Below are positions 1-5,877 of a stretch of 5,969 nt of DNA, piece after piece (the first letter of the stretch is position 1; every line of letters starts with the position of its first letter). A program made the position numbers and the translations under genes. Source of the stretch: an uncultured Sphingopyxis sp. (GTDB lineage Bacteria > Pseudomonadota > Alphaproteobacteria > Sphingomonadales > Sphingomonadaceae); the NCBI GenBank assembly GCA_937957805.1, contig CALFXW010000166.1:1-5969 (forward strand). The letters run 5' to 3'. Below the pieces are notes generated by a model, which made no database searches, was not told the DNA's origin, and worked only from the letters and a program-made list of their open reading frames with translations.

Positions 1-292
1 GCGCATCCAAAATCGCCTGTGGCAGGATGAGGCCATAGGCCGCGACTACCGCAACATCGGCATCATATGCGGCAAAGCGCGCCTGTTCCTCGGCCGCTTT
101 CAAACTGCGCGGGGTTTCGACCGAAATACCCAGCGCCTCTGCCGCCAGATGCACCGGCGTTTTTTGCAGTTTTTTGCCGCGCTGCGCCGGGCGCGGCGGC
201 TGGCTATAGGCCGCAACCACATCGTGCCGCTCGGCCAGCGCATGAAGCGCGGGCAGCGCAAATTCGGGGGTGCCCATGAAAATTATCCGCAT
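1..292 (-). CDS. fmt: Methionyl-tRNA formyltransferase, N-terminal part (cut by window edge)
   Basis: This enzyme transfers a formyl group from 10-formyl-tetrahydrofolate to Met-tRNA(fMet) in the cytoplasm, producing the initiator used by bacterial ribosomes. The frame reads leftward from an ATG at 290-292 and is open for 97 codons to the window edge. It opens with MRIIFMGTPEFALPAL, the typical first beta strand and loop of the formyltransferase fold. Residues 30-45 (SQPPRPAQRGKKLQKT) match the family's QPDRPxGRGKK loop, which contacts tRNA. Residues 80-91 (VAVVAAYGLILP) are the next core strand. The family is usually a little over 300 residues, so about two thirds is missing, including the catalytic Asn, His and Asp. 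No clear Shine-Dalgarno precedes the ATG. The gene is divergent from recR. Its usual functional partner def lies about 0.9 kb away on the other strand. Identity is read directly from the motifs and is secure. Confidence 0.95.
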   Translation of the reverse strand, partial: MRIIFMGTPEFALPALHALAERHDVVAAYSQPPRPAQRGKKLQKTPVHLAAEALGISVETPRSLKAAEEQARFAAYDADVAVVAAYGLILPQAILDA

Positions 293-379
293 CGCGCGGC
301 TGTAAAGGCGGGGCACGCGCGCCGCAAGGCTTGGCGCGGGTGATTGCCAAGCGCGGGCGTGATGATTATCGCCGCTGGC
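293..379. promoter_or_regulatory. Divergent fmt/recR intergenic region with a 7-bp inverted repeat
   Basis: These 87 bases separate two divergent genes and so should hold both promoters. A perfect inverted repeat, GCTTGGC (329-335) and GCCAAGC (346-352), flanks a 10-base spacer. On the plus strand TTGCCA (344-349) with TATCGC (367-372) at a 17-base gap is a weak -35/-10 candidate for recR, which would put transcription start almost at the recR ATG. I found no convincing promoter for fmt. The repeat could be an operator or chance in GC-rich DNA. Confidence 0.3.
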
Positions 380-973
380 ATGGCATCCAGCGAAATCGAA
401 GCGCTTGTGACGCAGCTTGCCCGCCTGCCGGGGCTTGGCCCGCGCAGCGCGCGGCGCGCCGTGCTCCATCTGCTCAAGAAACGGGAGGGGGCGCTCGACC
501 CGTTGATCGCCGCGTTGCAGGGGGTGCGCGCGCACCTTGTCACCTGTGCCACCTGCGGCAATGTCGATACCCGCGACCCGTGCGCCATATGTGCCGACCC
601 GCGCCGCGATGCGCGCAGTCTGTGCGTGGTGGAGGAGGTGGCGGATCTTTGGGCACTCGACCGGGCGCGGCTGTTTCCGGGGCGCTTTCACGTTTTGGGT
701 GGGCGATTGTCGGCCTTGGACGGCATTGGCCCCGAACAATTGGGCATCGACGCGCTGGTTGCGCGCGTATCAGCGGGCGGTATCGACGAAGTGGTGCTGG
801 CGATGAACGCGACGCTGGAGGGGCAGACGACGGCCCATTATATCGCCGACAGGTTGGAAGCATTGCCGGTGCGCCTCACCCAATTGGCGCATGGCCTGCC
901 GGTGGGCGGGGAGCTTGATTTTCTGGATGAAGGGACTTTGGCGCAGGCGTTACGCGCAAGGCGACCGCTATGA
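380..973 (+). CDS. recR: Recombination mediator protein RecR
   Basis: RecR acts with RecF and RecO to load RecA onto single-stranded gaps coated by SSB. From the chosen ATG at 380 the protein is 197 residues, the family norm of about 198. The domain order is complete. A helix-hairpin-helix covers residues 14-27 (LARLPGLGPRSARR). A four-cysteine zinc finger has Cys56, Cys59, Cys68 and Cys71. A Toprim domain starts near residue 81 (LCVVEEVADLWAL) and includes the conserved NATLEGQTTA at 143-152. The C-terminal signature AHGLPVGGEL is at 170-179. The frame is open further upstream, with a TTG at 344 and an ATG at 362. The ATG at 380 was chosen because its product starts where family members start, but no strong ribosome site supports any of the three. 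A hairpin follows the TGA directly. A DnaX-YbaB-recR arrangement is common elsewhere but is not seen here. Confidence 0.95.
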   Translation: MASSEIEALVTQLARLPGLGPRSARRAVLHLLKKREGALDPLIAALQGVRAHLVTCATCGNVDTRDPCAICADPRRDARSLCVVEEVADLWALDRARLFPGRFHVLGGRLSALDGIGPEQLGIDALVARVSAGGIDEVVLAMNATLEGQTTAHYIADRLEALPVRLTQLAHGLPVGGELDFLDEGTLAQALRARRPL

Positions 974-974
974 T

Positions 975-1002
975 CCGAAAACCTGCCTTTGCGGTTTTTC
1001 GG
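975..1002 (+). terminator. Possible recR terminator hairpin
   Basis: Immediately after the recR stop, CCGAAAACC (975-983) can pair with GGTTTTTCGG (993-1002), with one bulged T. GC pairs extend the stem inward around a CTTT loop. The T run is in the 3' arm of the stem rather than after it, so this is not a textbook Rho-independent terminator. It could still slow or stop polymerase, or protect the recR 3' end. Confidence 0.4.
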
Positions 1003-1026
1003 GCGCTGCACCGGCCCGCTCCCCCA

Positions 1027-1083
1027 CCCGACCTCCCATAAGATACGATCCCGAGGGCGGTCGGGCGGGAGATCGGGTCTTTT
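1027..1083 (+). promoter_or_regulatory. Mutually exclusive hairpin segments upstream of def
   Basis: Four segments share one complementarity: A, CCCGACC (1027-1033); B, CCCGA (1050-1054); C, GGTCGGG (1059-1065); D, GATCGGG (1071-1077). A is a perfect complement of C. Extended to 1027-1037, A also pairs with 1067-1077 (GGGAGATCGGG) with a single C-A mismatch. B pairs with either C or D through five bases. The A-D or B-D stem is followed by TCTTTT (1078-1083), as in a terminator. It may be a terminator for recR read-through or an attenuator-like element. No leader peptide was recognised, and no regulator can be named. Confidence 0.35.
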
Positions 1084-1116
1084 CCAACGCGCCGCCCGGC
1101 TGATTTTCCGCTGCCC

Positions 1117-1145
1117 TTGACCAGTGGCACCACCATCCATATCTG
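1117..1145 (+). promoter_or_regulatory. Candidate sigma70-type promoter for def
   Basis: TTGACC (1117-1122) and TATCTG (1140-1145) are separated by 17 bases. Transcription would start around 1151-1153, essentially at the def ATG, which implies a leaderless or nearly leaderless mRNA. The -10 match is weak, so def may instead be transcribed through from recR. Confidence 0.3.
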
Positions 1146-1151
1146 GCGGCC

Positions 1152-1685
1152 ATGGCCATTTTACCCATTTTGGAAACGCCCGATCCGGTTTTGCGTGAAA
1201 TTTCAAAGCCAGTGACGGCGTTTGACGCGACGTTGAAGCAATTGGCGGCGGACATGCTCGAAACCATGTATGATGCGCCGGGCATAGGCTTGGCGGCGGT
1301 GCAGGTGGGTGTGCCGCTGCGCATGCTGGTCATTGATTTGCAGGAACCCGATGCGGCGGATGAAAGCGGCGAAACCATCGTCAAAAATCCACGTATTTTC
1401 GTCAATCCTGTTTTTTCCGACCCATCGGCACAGAGCAATATATATTCGGAGGGGTGCCTTTCTGTTCCGGAACAATATGCCGATGTGGTGCGCCCGGCCG
1501 AAATCACGGTCGATTGGCAGGATCTGGACGGCAACCCACAACGCGAACGAATGGACGGGTTGATGGCAACCTGCATCCAGCATGAGCATGACCACCTCGA
1601 AGGGATATTGTTCATCGACCATCTGTCGCGGTTAAAGCGCGATATGTTGCTCAAAAAACTGCATAAAATGCGCCGGGTGGCATAG
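1152..1685 (+). CDS. def: Peptide deformylase
   Basis: This cytoplasmic metalloenzyme removes the formyl group from the N-terminal methionine of nascent proteins at the ribosome exit, undoing the modification added by Fmt. All three signature motifs are present in the 177-residue product. Motif I is GIGLAAVQ (44-51), motif II is EGCLS (100-104) and motif III is QHEHDH (143-148). The metal ligands are Cys102, His144 and His148, with Glu145 as the catalytic base. The length and the ATG at 1152 fit the family, whose members start just before a PILxxPDPxLR-like stretch as here (residues 5-15). Only a weak GGCGG precedes the start. The gene lies 178 bases after recR and 53 bases before the longest rmuC reading, all on the plus strand. 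No insertion or lost catalytic residue is seen, so it should be an active type 1 deformylase. Confidence 0.97.
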   Translation: MAILPILETPDPVLREISKPVTAFDATLKQLAADMLETMYDAPGIGLAAVQVGVPLRMLVIDLQEPDAADESGETIVKNPRIFVNPVFSDPSAQSNIYSEGCLSVPEQYADVVRPAEITVDWQDLDGNPQRERMDGLMATCIQHEHDHLEGILFIDHLSRLKRDMLLKKLHKMRRVA

Positions 1686-1715
1686 CGGCATTAACGGGTG
1701 CGGCGGGTCATCCGG

Positions 1716-1743
1716 TTGACTGGCACTTTGTTCCGTCTATGTT
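1716..1743 (+). promoter_or_regulatory. Candidate sigma70-type promoter for rmuC
   Basis: TTGACT (1716-1721) and TATGTT (1738-1743) are 16 bases apart, matching the -35 and -10 consensus at five and four of six positions. The -10 box would cover the first possible rmuC ATG (1739), so use of this promoter implies translation from the ATG at 1751 or 1757, with almost no leader. Confidence 0.35.
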
Positions 1744-3100
1744 CGTGCAGATGAATATGTCGATAATCTATATTGCCATCGCGCTCTTGGTCGGCGCGGG
1801 CGTCGTGTGGCTGATTACCAGCCAATCCAAAAATGCGCTGCAACGCGAGCGGGATGATTTTGCCGAACGCTTTCGTCAGGCAGTCGTCGATCTGGAGGGG
1901 GCGGATAAAGAGCGGGAGGATTATCGCGTCGAACTGGCGACGTTGCGCACGACCATGGAGGCGGAGAGCCGCAGCCATGCCGCCGCGATTGCCGCTTTGA
2001 CCGAGGCGAAGGATGCGCTCGCCGGTCAATTTCAGGAGGTTGCATCGCGCCTGCTGAAGGAGGCGCAGGGCCAATTCCTCGAATCCGCCGATGCGCGCTT
2101 TCGCGCGAGTGAGGAACAATCGGGCGCGCGGCTCGCGCAGATCCTCTCCCCCGTCAACGAACGGCTCAGCGCCTACGAAACGGCGGTCAAAAAGGTGGAA
2201 GGGGAACGCGAAGCGGCCTTTGGCAATCTCAAGGGGTTGCTCGACGCGCTGCGCCAGTCGAACGAAAGCGTGAAGGAGGAGGCGGCACGCCTGTCCAACA
2301 GCCTGCGTAACGCACCAAAGGCGCGCGGGCGCTGGGGTGAACAGCAATTGCGCAATGTGCTCGAAAGCTGCGGGCTTAGCGAACATGCCGATTTTGCGAC
2401 CGAAGTGTCGATGACTGACGGTGATGGCGCACGGTTGCGCCCCGATGTCATCATCCGCGTGCCGGGTGGCCAATCCTTGGTCATCGACGCAAAAGTATCG
2501 CTCAACGCCTATCAGGATGCGATGGGAGCGATCGATGATGGCGTGCGCGCTGCGGGGCTCGCCGACCATGCCCGTTCGGTCAAAACCCATGTCCAGCAAT
2601 TGGGCAGCAAAGCATATTGGGCGCAGATTGAAAATACGCCCGATTATGTCATCCTGTTTCTGCCCGGCGAACATTTCCTGACCGCCGCGCTGGAGGCGGA
2701 CCCCAATTTGTGGGACGATGCCTTTGAACGGCGCGTCCTGTTGGCGACGCCCACCAATTTGATCGCCATCGCGCGCACCGTCGCTGCGGTCTGGCGGCAG
2801 GAAAAATTGTCGAAACAGGCGGGCGAAATTGCCGCGCTGGGCAAAGAATTATACGCCCGACTGTCGGTCATGGGCGGGCATATTGCGAAATTGGGCAAGA
2901 ATCTCGACACCGCTGTCAGCGCCTATAACGGCTTTGTTGGCAGCATCGAATCGCAGGTTTTGACGCGGGCCCGCCGGTTTGAGACGCTCGATATTGATAC
3001 CGGCAATAAATCAATCGACGCCCTGCCGGTGGTCGATACGGCGGTGCGCAGTCAAAACAAGCTCGGCAACGGGGACAATTTACCCGAAGGCGACGCTTAA
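1739..3100 (+). CDS. rmuC: DNA recombination protein RmuC family
   Basis: RmuC-family proteins are linked in E. coli to limiting recombination at inverted repeats. The core resembles a PD-(D/E)xK nuclease fold, but the biochemical activity is poorly defined. The 453-residue reading begins with a single membrane segment (about residues 8-26, SIIYIAIALLVGAGVVWLI), followed by a long charged, Ala/Glu-rich coiled-coil region (about 30-190). The conserved RmuC domain runs from about 190 to 415. Signatures include RGRWGEQQLRNVLE (196-209), RPDVIIRVPGG (234-244) with IDAK (249-252) as the likely nuclease-type strand, and VLLATPTNLIAIARTVA (333-349). The membrane anchor suggests an inner-membrane protein with a cytoplasmic domain. 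Three in-frame ATGs (1739, 1751, 1757) are possible and none has a clear ribosome site. The longest is reported, but 1751 or 1757 fits the candidate promoter better. The stop overlaps the stop of the convergent lipoprotein gene. Confidence 0.93.
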   Translation: MFVQMNMSIIYIAIALLVGAGVVWLITSQSKNALQRERDDFAERFRQAVVDLEGADKEREDYRVELATLRTTMEAESRSHAAAIAALTEAKDALAGQFQEVASRLLKEAQGQFLESADARFRASEEQSGARLAQILSPVNERLSAYETAVKKVEGEREAAFGNLKGLLDALRQSNESVKEEAARLSNSLRNAPKARGRWGEQQLRNVLESCGLSEHADFATEVSMTDGDGARLRPDVIIRVPGGQSLVIDAKVSLNAYQDAMGAIDDGVRAAGLADHARSVKTHVQQLGSKAYWAQIENTPDYVILFLPGEHFLTAALEADPNLWDDAFERRVLLATPTNLIAIARTVAAVWRQEKLSKQAGEIAALGKELYARLSVMGGHIAKLGKNLDTAVSAYNGFVGSIESQVLTRARRFETLDIDTGNKSIDALPVVDTAVRSQNKLGNGDNLPEGDA

Positions 3101-3810
3101 TTCAGCCAGGCACCCAGCCGGATTTGGCCGACGCCTTCGCGCGAGAGCAGCACTTCGCCATTGTCACCGCTTGCCACCGCCAACGGCCCGCTCAGCAAGG
3201 CGAGCAGCGCATTTTCCTGTGCCATCAACGGCGCGGGGCAGGCCATGCGGGTGGACAGGATGGGGCCGAAACTGATGCGGCTGCCCGCCAGCTGATAGCT
3301 GCCAGACAGACGGTTGCACCCGGCGGTGCCCGACAATTGCCCGCCGCGAAAATTAAGTTCCGCCGGGTCGCCGCGCCCGCCAACCACATCGCGTCCGTTG
3401 ATTGCGATGATGCGCCAGCCCTGACCCTCTATCACCGGGGCGCGCTCTGCGGGGCCGCCACAGCCCGACAAATGCCGCCCATCGACATCGACGCTGACGG
3501 TGTCGCGGTAATGGCGATCGCTCATCCCGTCGGTGCAGCGCTGGTGGGTGACATCGACGCTGATTGTCGGCGTAACATAGCGTTCGCCATTAAAGCTGGG
3601 CCGCGCGCCGGGGTTGGCAACGCGCAATCGGGTGCCCGCCGCATCGTGAAAATTAATCCAGCGATCACTGATTTCGACATTCCAAAATGGTTCGGTGCCC
3701 AGCGCGAAATAGCCAGCCGTGCCATCACCCGAGGCGGGCGCATCGCCGCCCGGAGTGACGCACCCGGCAAGGAGGAGGGGGAGGGCGAAGGCAAGATATT
3801 TTTTCTGCAT
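3097..3810 (-). CDS. Putative lipoprotein: COG3650-like domain plus META (HslJ-like) domain
   Basis: This is a predicted 237-residue envelope lipoprotein of unknown biochemical role. It starts MQKKYLAFALPLLLAGC, a short signal peptide with a lipobox (LAGC) whose lipidated residue is Cys17. Val18 after it is not an inner-membrane retention signal, so the outer membrane is likely. Residues 33-118 contain GYFALGTEPFWNVEI, typical of a small domain found in other proteobacterial lipoproteins (COG3650 type). Residues 130-235 resemble a META domain as in the heat-shock protein HslJ: GWRIIAING, then LSGTAGCNRLSGSY and FGPILSTRMACP. Cysteines fall in pairs, 92/117 and 165/191, and could form periplasmic disulfides. 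The frame is open to 3912, but ATG 3810 is preferred because it gives the signal peptide and has a purine-rich AGGGGG upstream. The gene is 25 bases after the methyltransferase gene, probably the last gene of the operon. Confidence 0.85.
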   Translation of the reverse strand: MQKKYLAFALPLLLAGCVTPGGDAPASGDGTAGYFALGTEPFWNVEISDRWINFHDAAGTRLRVANPGARPSFNGERYVTPTISVDVTHQRCTDGMSDRHYRDTVSVDVDGRHLSGCGGPAERAPVIEGQGWRIIAINGRDVVGGRGDPAELNFRGGQLSGTAGCNRLSGSYQLAGSRISFGPILSTRMACPAPLMAQENALLALLSGPLAVASGDNGEVLLSREGVGQIRLGAWLN

Positions 3811-3835
3811 ATCCAGCCCCCTAGGTAAACCAGCC

Positions 3836-4675
3836 TTAAGCGCAGTTGAACGACGAACCGTCGATCTGCCCACGTATATGATAGGCAAGGATGGATGCCG
3901 AAACCGCCGCATTCAAGCTGTCCGCACGCCCCAGCATCGGCAATTTAACGCACATATCGGCCGCATCGGCATAGGCATCGGGCAGGCCGCGTGCTTCATT
4001 ACCGACCATCAGCAGCACCGGGGTTGCATATTGGGCGGCGCGATAATCGACGCTGTCATCGCTCAGCGTCATCGCCACCAATGTAGCGGCTTGACGGGCG
4101 CGCCATAGGGCAAAATCCTCCCACCGGCAGATCGCAATTTTCTGGGTGAAAATGGCCCCCATGCTGGCTCGCACCGATTCGACCGAAAATGGGTCAACGC
4201 AATCGTCGATCAGGATGACGCCGCCCGCCGCCACCGCATCCCCGCTGCGCAGCAATGTGCCCAGATTGCCGGGATCGCGCATTGCCTGCGCGACCAGCCA
4301 CAAGGGTGCGTCCGCCGCCTTGATTGCGTCGAGCGGCACAGCATGTTCGGCAAAAATGCCGACCAGCGCCTGCGGATTATCCTTGCCCGATAATTTGCCG
4401 AGCACATCGCGACTGGTGGCGATGATTTCGCCGCCATTTGCGGCGCAGGCGGCAATGACCGCTTCTGCCAGTGGGTGGAGTGCTTGCCCTTCGGCATAAA
4501 AAATCTGTTGTGGCAGGAAACCGGCATCGCGCGCTTCGGTCAGGATGCGCAGCCCTTCGGCCAAAAAGGCCCCCTCCTGCCGGCGATATTTCTTGTCCCG
4601 CAGCGACCTGGCGCGTTTAATCAGCGGGTTTGTCGCGCTCAAAATCAGGCGGTGGCCGCGACTGTTCCGCTCCAC
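3836..4675 (-). CDS. SpoU/TrmH-family RNA 2'-O-methyltransferase
   Basis: SPOUT enzymes of this group methylate a ribose 2'-OH in rRNA or tRNA using S-adenosylmethionine bound in a trefoil knot. The 279-residue product has an N-terminal substrate-binding domain (NPLIKRARSL at 16-25, GAFLAEGLRI at 35-44). A catalytic domain carries the three SpoU motifs: DPGNLGTLLR (134-143), MVGNEARGLP (223-232) and LPMLGRADSLNAAVSAS (245-261). The conserved DPFSVESVRASMGAIF is at 161-176. The exact target nucleotide cannot be told from sequence. RlmB-like 23S rRNA methylation is one option, but the length and N-terminus fit the broader TsnR/YsgA-like group as well. The chosen start is a GTG at 4673-4675, five bases after the HPr stop, with GAGG about 10 bases upstream. 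A TTG eleven codons further in is an alternative. The close packing suggests translation coupled to HPr. Confidence 0.9.
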   Translation of the reverse strand: MERNSRGHRLILSATNPLIKRARSLRDKKYRRQEGAFLAEGLRILTEARDAGFLPQQIFYAEGQALHPLAEAVIAACAANGGEIIATSRDVLGKLSGKDNPQALVGIFAEHAVPLDAIKAADAPLWLVAQAMRDPGNLGTLLRSGDAVAAGGVILIDDCVDPFSVESVRASMGAIFTQKIAICRWEDFALWRARQAATLVAMTLSDDSVDYRAAQYATPVLLMVGNEARGLPDAYADAADMCVKLPMLGRADSLNAAVSASILAYHIRGQIDGSSFNCA

Positions 4676-4680
4676 CCTAC

Positions 4681-4956
4681 CTAATCCTCGCCGAAAGCGT
4701 CTTTGACCAGCCCGACGAGCTTGAGCAGCGCGGCATCCGCATTATCGCCGCTGGTGTGGATGGTGATGTCATCGCCCTTGGCCGCGCCCAGCATCATCAG
4801 CCCCATGATCGACAGGCCGGATACGCGCTGATCATCCTTTTCCACCTCCACCTTTACATCGGTGGGCAGGGCGGCGACGAAATTGACGAACTTGGCGCTC
4901 GCCCGGGCGTGCAACCCGCGCTGGTTGGTGATGGTGACCGTTTCGCTCCGCGTCAT
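4681..4956 (-). CDS. ptsH: HPr family phosphocarrier protein
   Basis: HPr takes phosphate from PEP-phosphorylated Enzyme I on a histidine and passes it to EIIA proteins. The 91-residue product has the active-site signature RGLHARASAKFV, with the phosphorylated His at position 16. It also has the second conserved region SGLSIMGLMMLGA (46-58), in which Ser49 matches the regulatory serine that HPr kinase modifies in many bacteria. Length and domain content are normal for HPr. The ATG (4954-4956) overlaps the EIIA stop as ATGA, so the two are probably translationally coupled in a fixed ratio. No membrane EIIB/EIIC is present nearby, so the role is likely signalling rather than sugar uptake. Alphaproteobacteria commonly have such a cluster, with HprK sensing metabolism and EIIA or HPr signalling to other systems. 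That part is inference from the family. Confidence 0.96.
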   Translation of the reverse strand: MTRSETVTITNQRGLHARASAKFVNFVAALPTDVKVEVEKDDQRVSGLSIMGLMMLGAAKGDDITIHTSGDNADAALLKLVGLVKDAFGED

Positions 4957-5378
4957 GGTTGTGCCCCCAGCAATTCCGACGCAATCGAGATATATTTCTG
5001 TCCGGCATCGCGCGCCGCGCGCACCGCATCCTTAATCTCCATCGTCCGGCGCGCTGATTCGAGCCGGATGAGCATGGGCAGGTTGATGCCGGCAATCACC
5101 TCCACCACACCGGGTTCCATCAGCGATATGGCAAGGTTGGACGGGGTGCCGCCGAACAGGTCGGTCAGGAGGATGCAGCCACCGTTGCCCGCCACCGACG
5201 TTACGGCAGCGGCGATTTCACTGCGCCGCGCCTCCATATCATCATTGGGGCCAATGCAGACGGTGGCAATTGCCTGTTGCGGGCCGACGACATGTTCCAT
5301 CGCGACGCGAAATTCAACGGCCAATTGACCGTGAGTCACCAGCACTAGGCCAATCGGGGGGTGGGGAAGTTTGGTCAT
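4953..5378 (-). CDS. PTS system EIIA component, mannose/fructose family
   Basis: This cytoplasmic phosphoacceptor receives phosphate from HPr. From the ATG at 5376-5378 the product is 141 residues, a normal single-domain EIIA(Man). Residues 9-18 (IGLVLVTHGQ) are the first strand and active-site loop, with His16 as the phosphorylated residue. LLTDLFGGTPSNLA (70-83) is the family's second signature and includes Asp73. GINLPMLIRL (97-106) is the third conserved strand. The frame is open to a TTG at 5417, but that would overlap the end of rapZ and add residues unlike the family, so ATG 5378 was chosen. It starts 13 bases after the rapZ stop and its TGA overlaps the HPr ATG. No Shine-Dalgarno is obvious. 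With no EIIB or EIIC domain fused or adjacent, it is probably a regulatory EIIA. Confidence 0.94.
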   Translation of the reverse strand: MTKLPHPPIGLVLVTHGQLAVEFRVAMEHVVGPQQAIATVCIGPNDDMEARRSEIAAAVTSVAGNGGCILLTDLFGGTPSNLAISLMEPGVVEVIAGINLPMLIRLESARRTMEIKDAVRAARDAGQKYISIASELLGAQP

Positions 5379-5391
5379 TTGGGCGGGCTGT

Positions 5392-5877
5392 TTAGGCGTT
5401 TGGTGGCCGCCCCTCAAGACTCTCTTGTGTTTTAGTCGTCAAATCGCGGTGGATAACGGCGGGGGCAAGGCCAAGACCACGGATATGCGTGGCTAAACGC
5501 TCGGCGACATGCACCGAACGGTGCCGCCCGCCGGTACAGCCAACTGCAATTACGAGATAGGATTTCCCCTCCGCCGCGTAACGCGGCAGCAAGGTGGTGA
5601 GCAATGCCTCTATCTGCTCCATCGCTTGGTGATAGGCGGCATCGCCCATCACATGCGCTGCGACATCCCCGTCCAGTCCGGTGCCTTCGCGCAGTCCTGT
5701 AACCCAATGGGGGTTACGCAGAAAACGCACATCGAACACCAGATCGGCATTGCGCGGCAGCCCACGCGCAAAGCCAAAGCTCATCACGCTCACCACCATT
5801 TGCGCGCGTTCACCATCACCAAAGCGCCGCCGCACTTCTTGCTGCAAATCATTCGTCGTAAAGCCGGTGCTGTCGGC
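5392..5877 (-). CDS. rapZ: RapZ (YvcJ family), C-terminal half; 5' end lost at a junction
   Basis: RapZ proteins have an N-terminal P-loop ATP/GTP-binding half and a C-terminal half. In enterobacteria the C-terminal half binds small RNAs and a cell-wall sugar metabolite to control GlmS. In alphaproteobacteria the target is less clear. Only the C-terminal half is here, and its signatures are intact: TTNDLQQEVRRRF, MSFGFARGLP, ADLVFDVRFLRNPHW, EGKSYLVIAVGCTGG and RHRSV. The gene ends at TAA 5392-5394, 13 bases before the EIIA start. Reading upstream, RapZ-like residues (DSTGFTTNDL) can be followed to about 5874. The frame then stays open to 5969 but loses all likeness to the expected HPLA...ER...LR...AD region. 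That stretch matches AroC on the other strand instead. The Walker A half is absent from the window. A start codon inside 5847 is a software artefact, not a real start. Confidence 0.9.
   Translation of the reverse strand, partial: ADSTGFTTNDLQQEVRRRFGDGERAQMVVSVMSFGFARGLPRNADLVFDVRFLRNPHWVTGLREGTGLDGDVAAHVMGDAAYHQAMEQIEALLTTLLPRYAAEGKSYLVIAVGCTGGRHRSVHVAERLATHIRGLGLAPAVIHRDLTTKTQESLEGRPPNA

Noticed and set aside
344..379. Upstream TTG (344) or ATG (362) as the recR start
   Set aside because: They add 6-12 residues with no counterpart in RecR, whereas ATG 380 gives a family-typical N-terminus and length.
968..1654. 228-codon minus-strand frame opposite def
   Set aside because: It is a shadow of def, whose three catalytic motifs are intact on the plus strand.
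1701..1721. Short palindrome GTCA...TGAC between def and rmuC as a terminator or operator
   Set aside because: Only four paired bases and no T tract, so indistinguishable from chance.
1691..2674. 327-codon open frame on the minus strand opposite rmuC
   Set aside because: It lies wholly antisense to a clear RmuC and shows no recognisable domain. Long stop-free antisense frames are expected in GC-rich coding DNA.
3124..3828. 234-codon plus-strand frame opposite the lipoprotein
   Set aside because: It is antisense to a gene with a signal peptide and two recognisable domains, and its own translation looks like low-complexity shadow sequence.
4630..5328. 232-codon plus-strand frame over HPr and EIIA
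   Set aside because: It covers two well-supported PTS genes in antisense and has no family motif of its own.
5379..5417. TTG start for EIIA overlapping rapZ
   Set aside because: The added residues are not EIIA-like, and the ATG at 5378 places the active-site His at the usual position.
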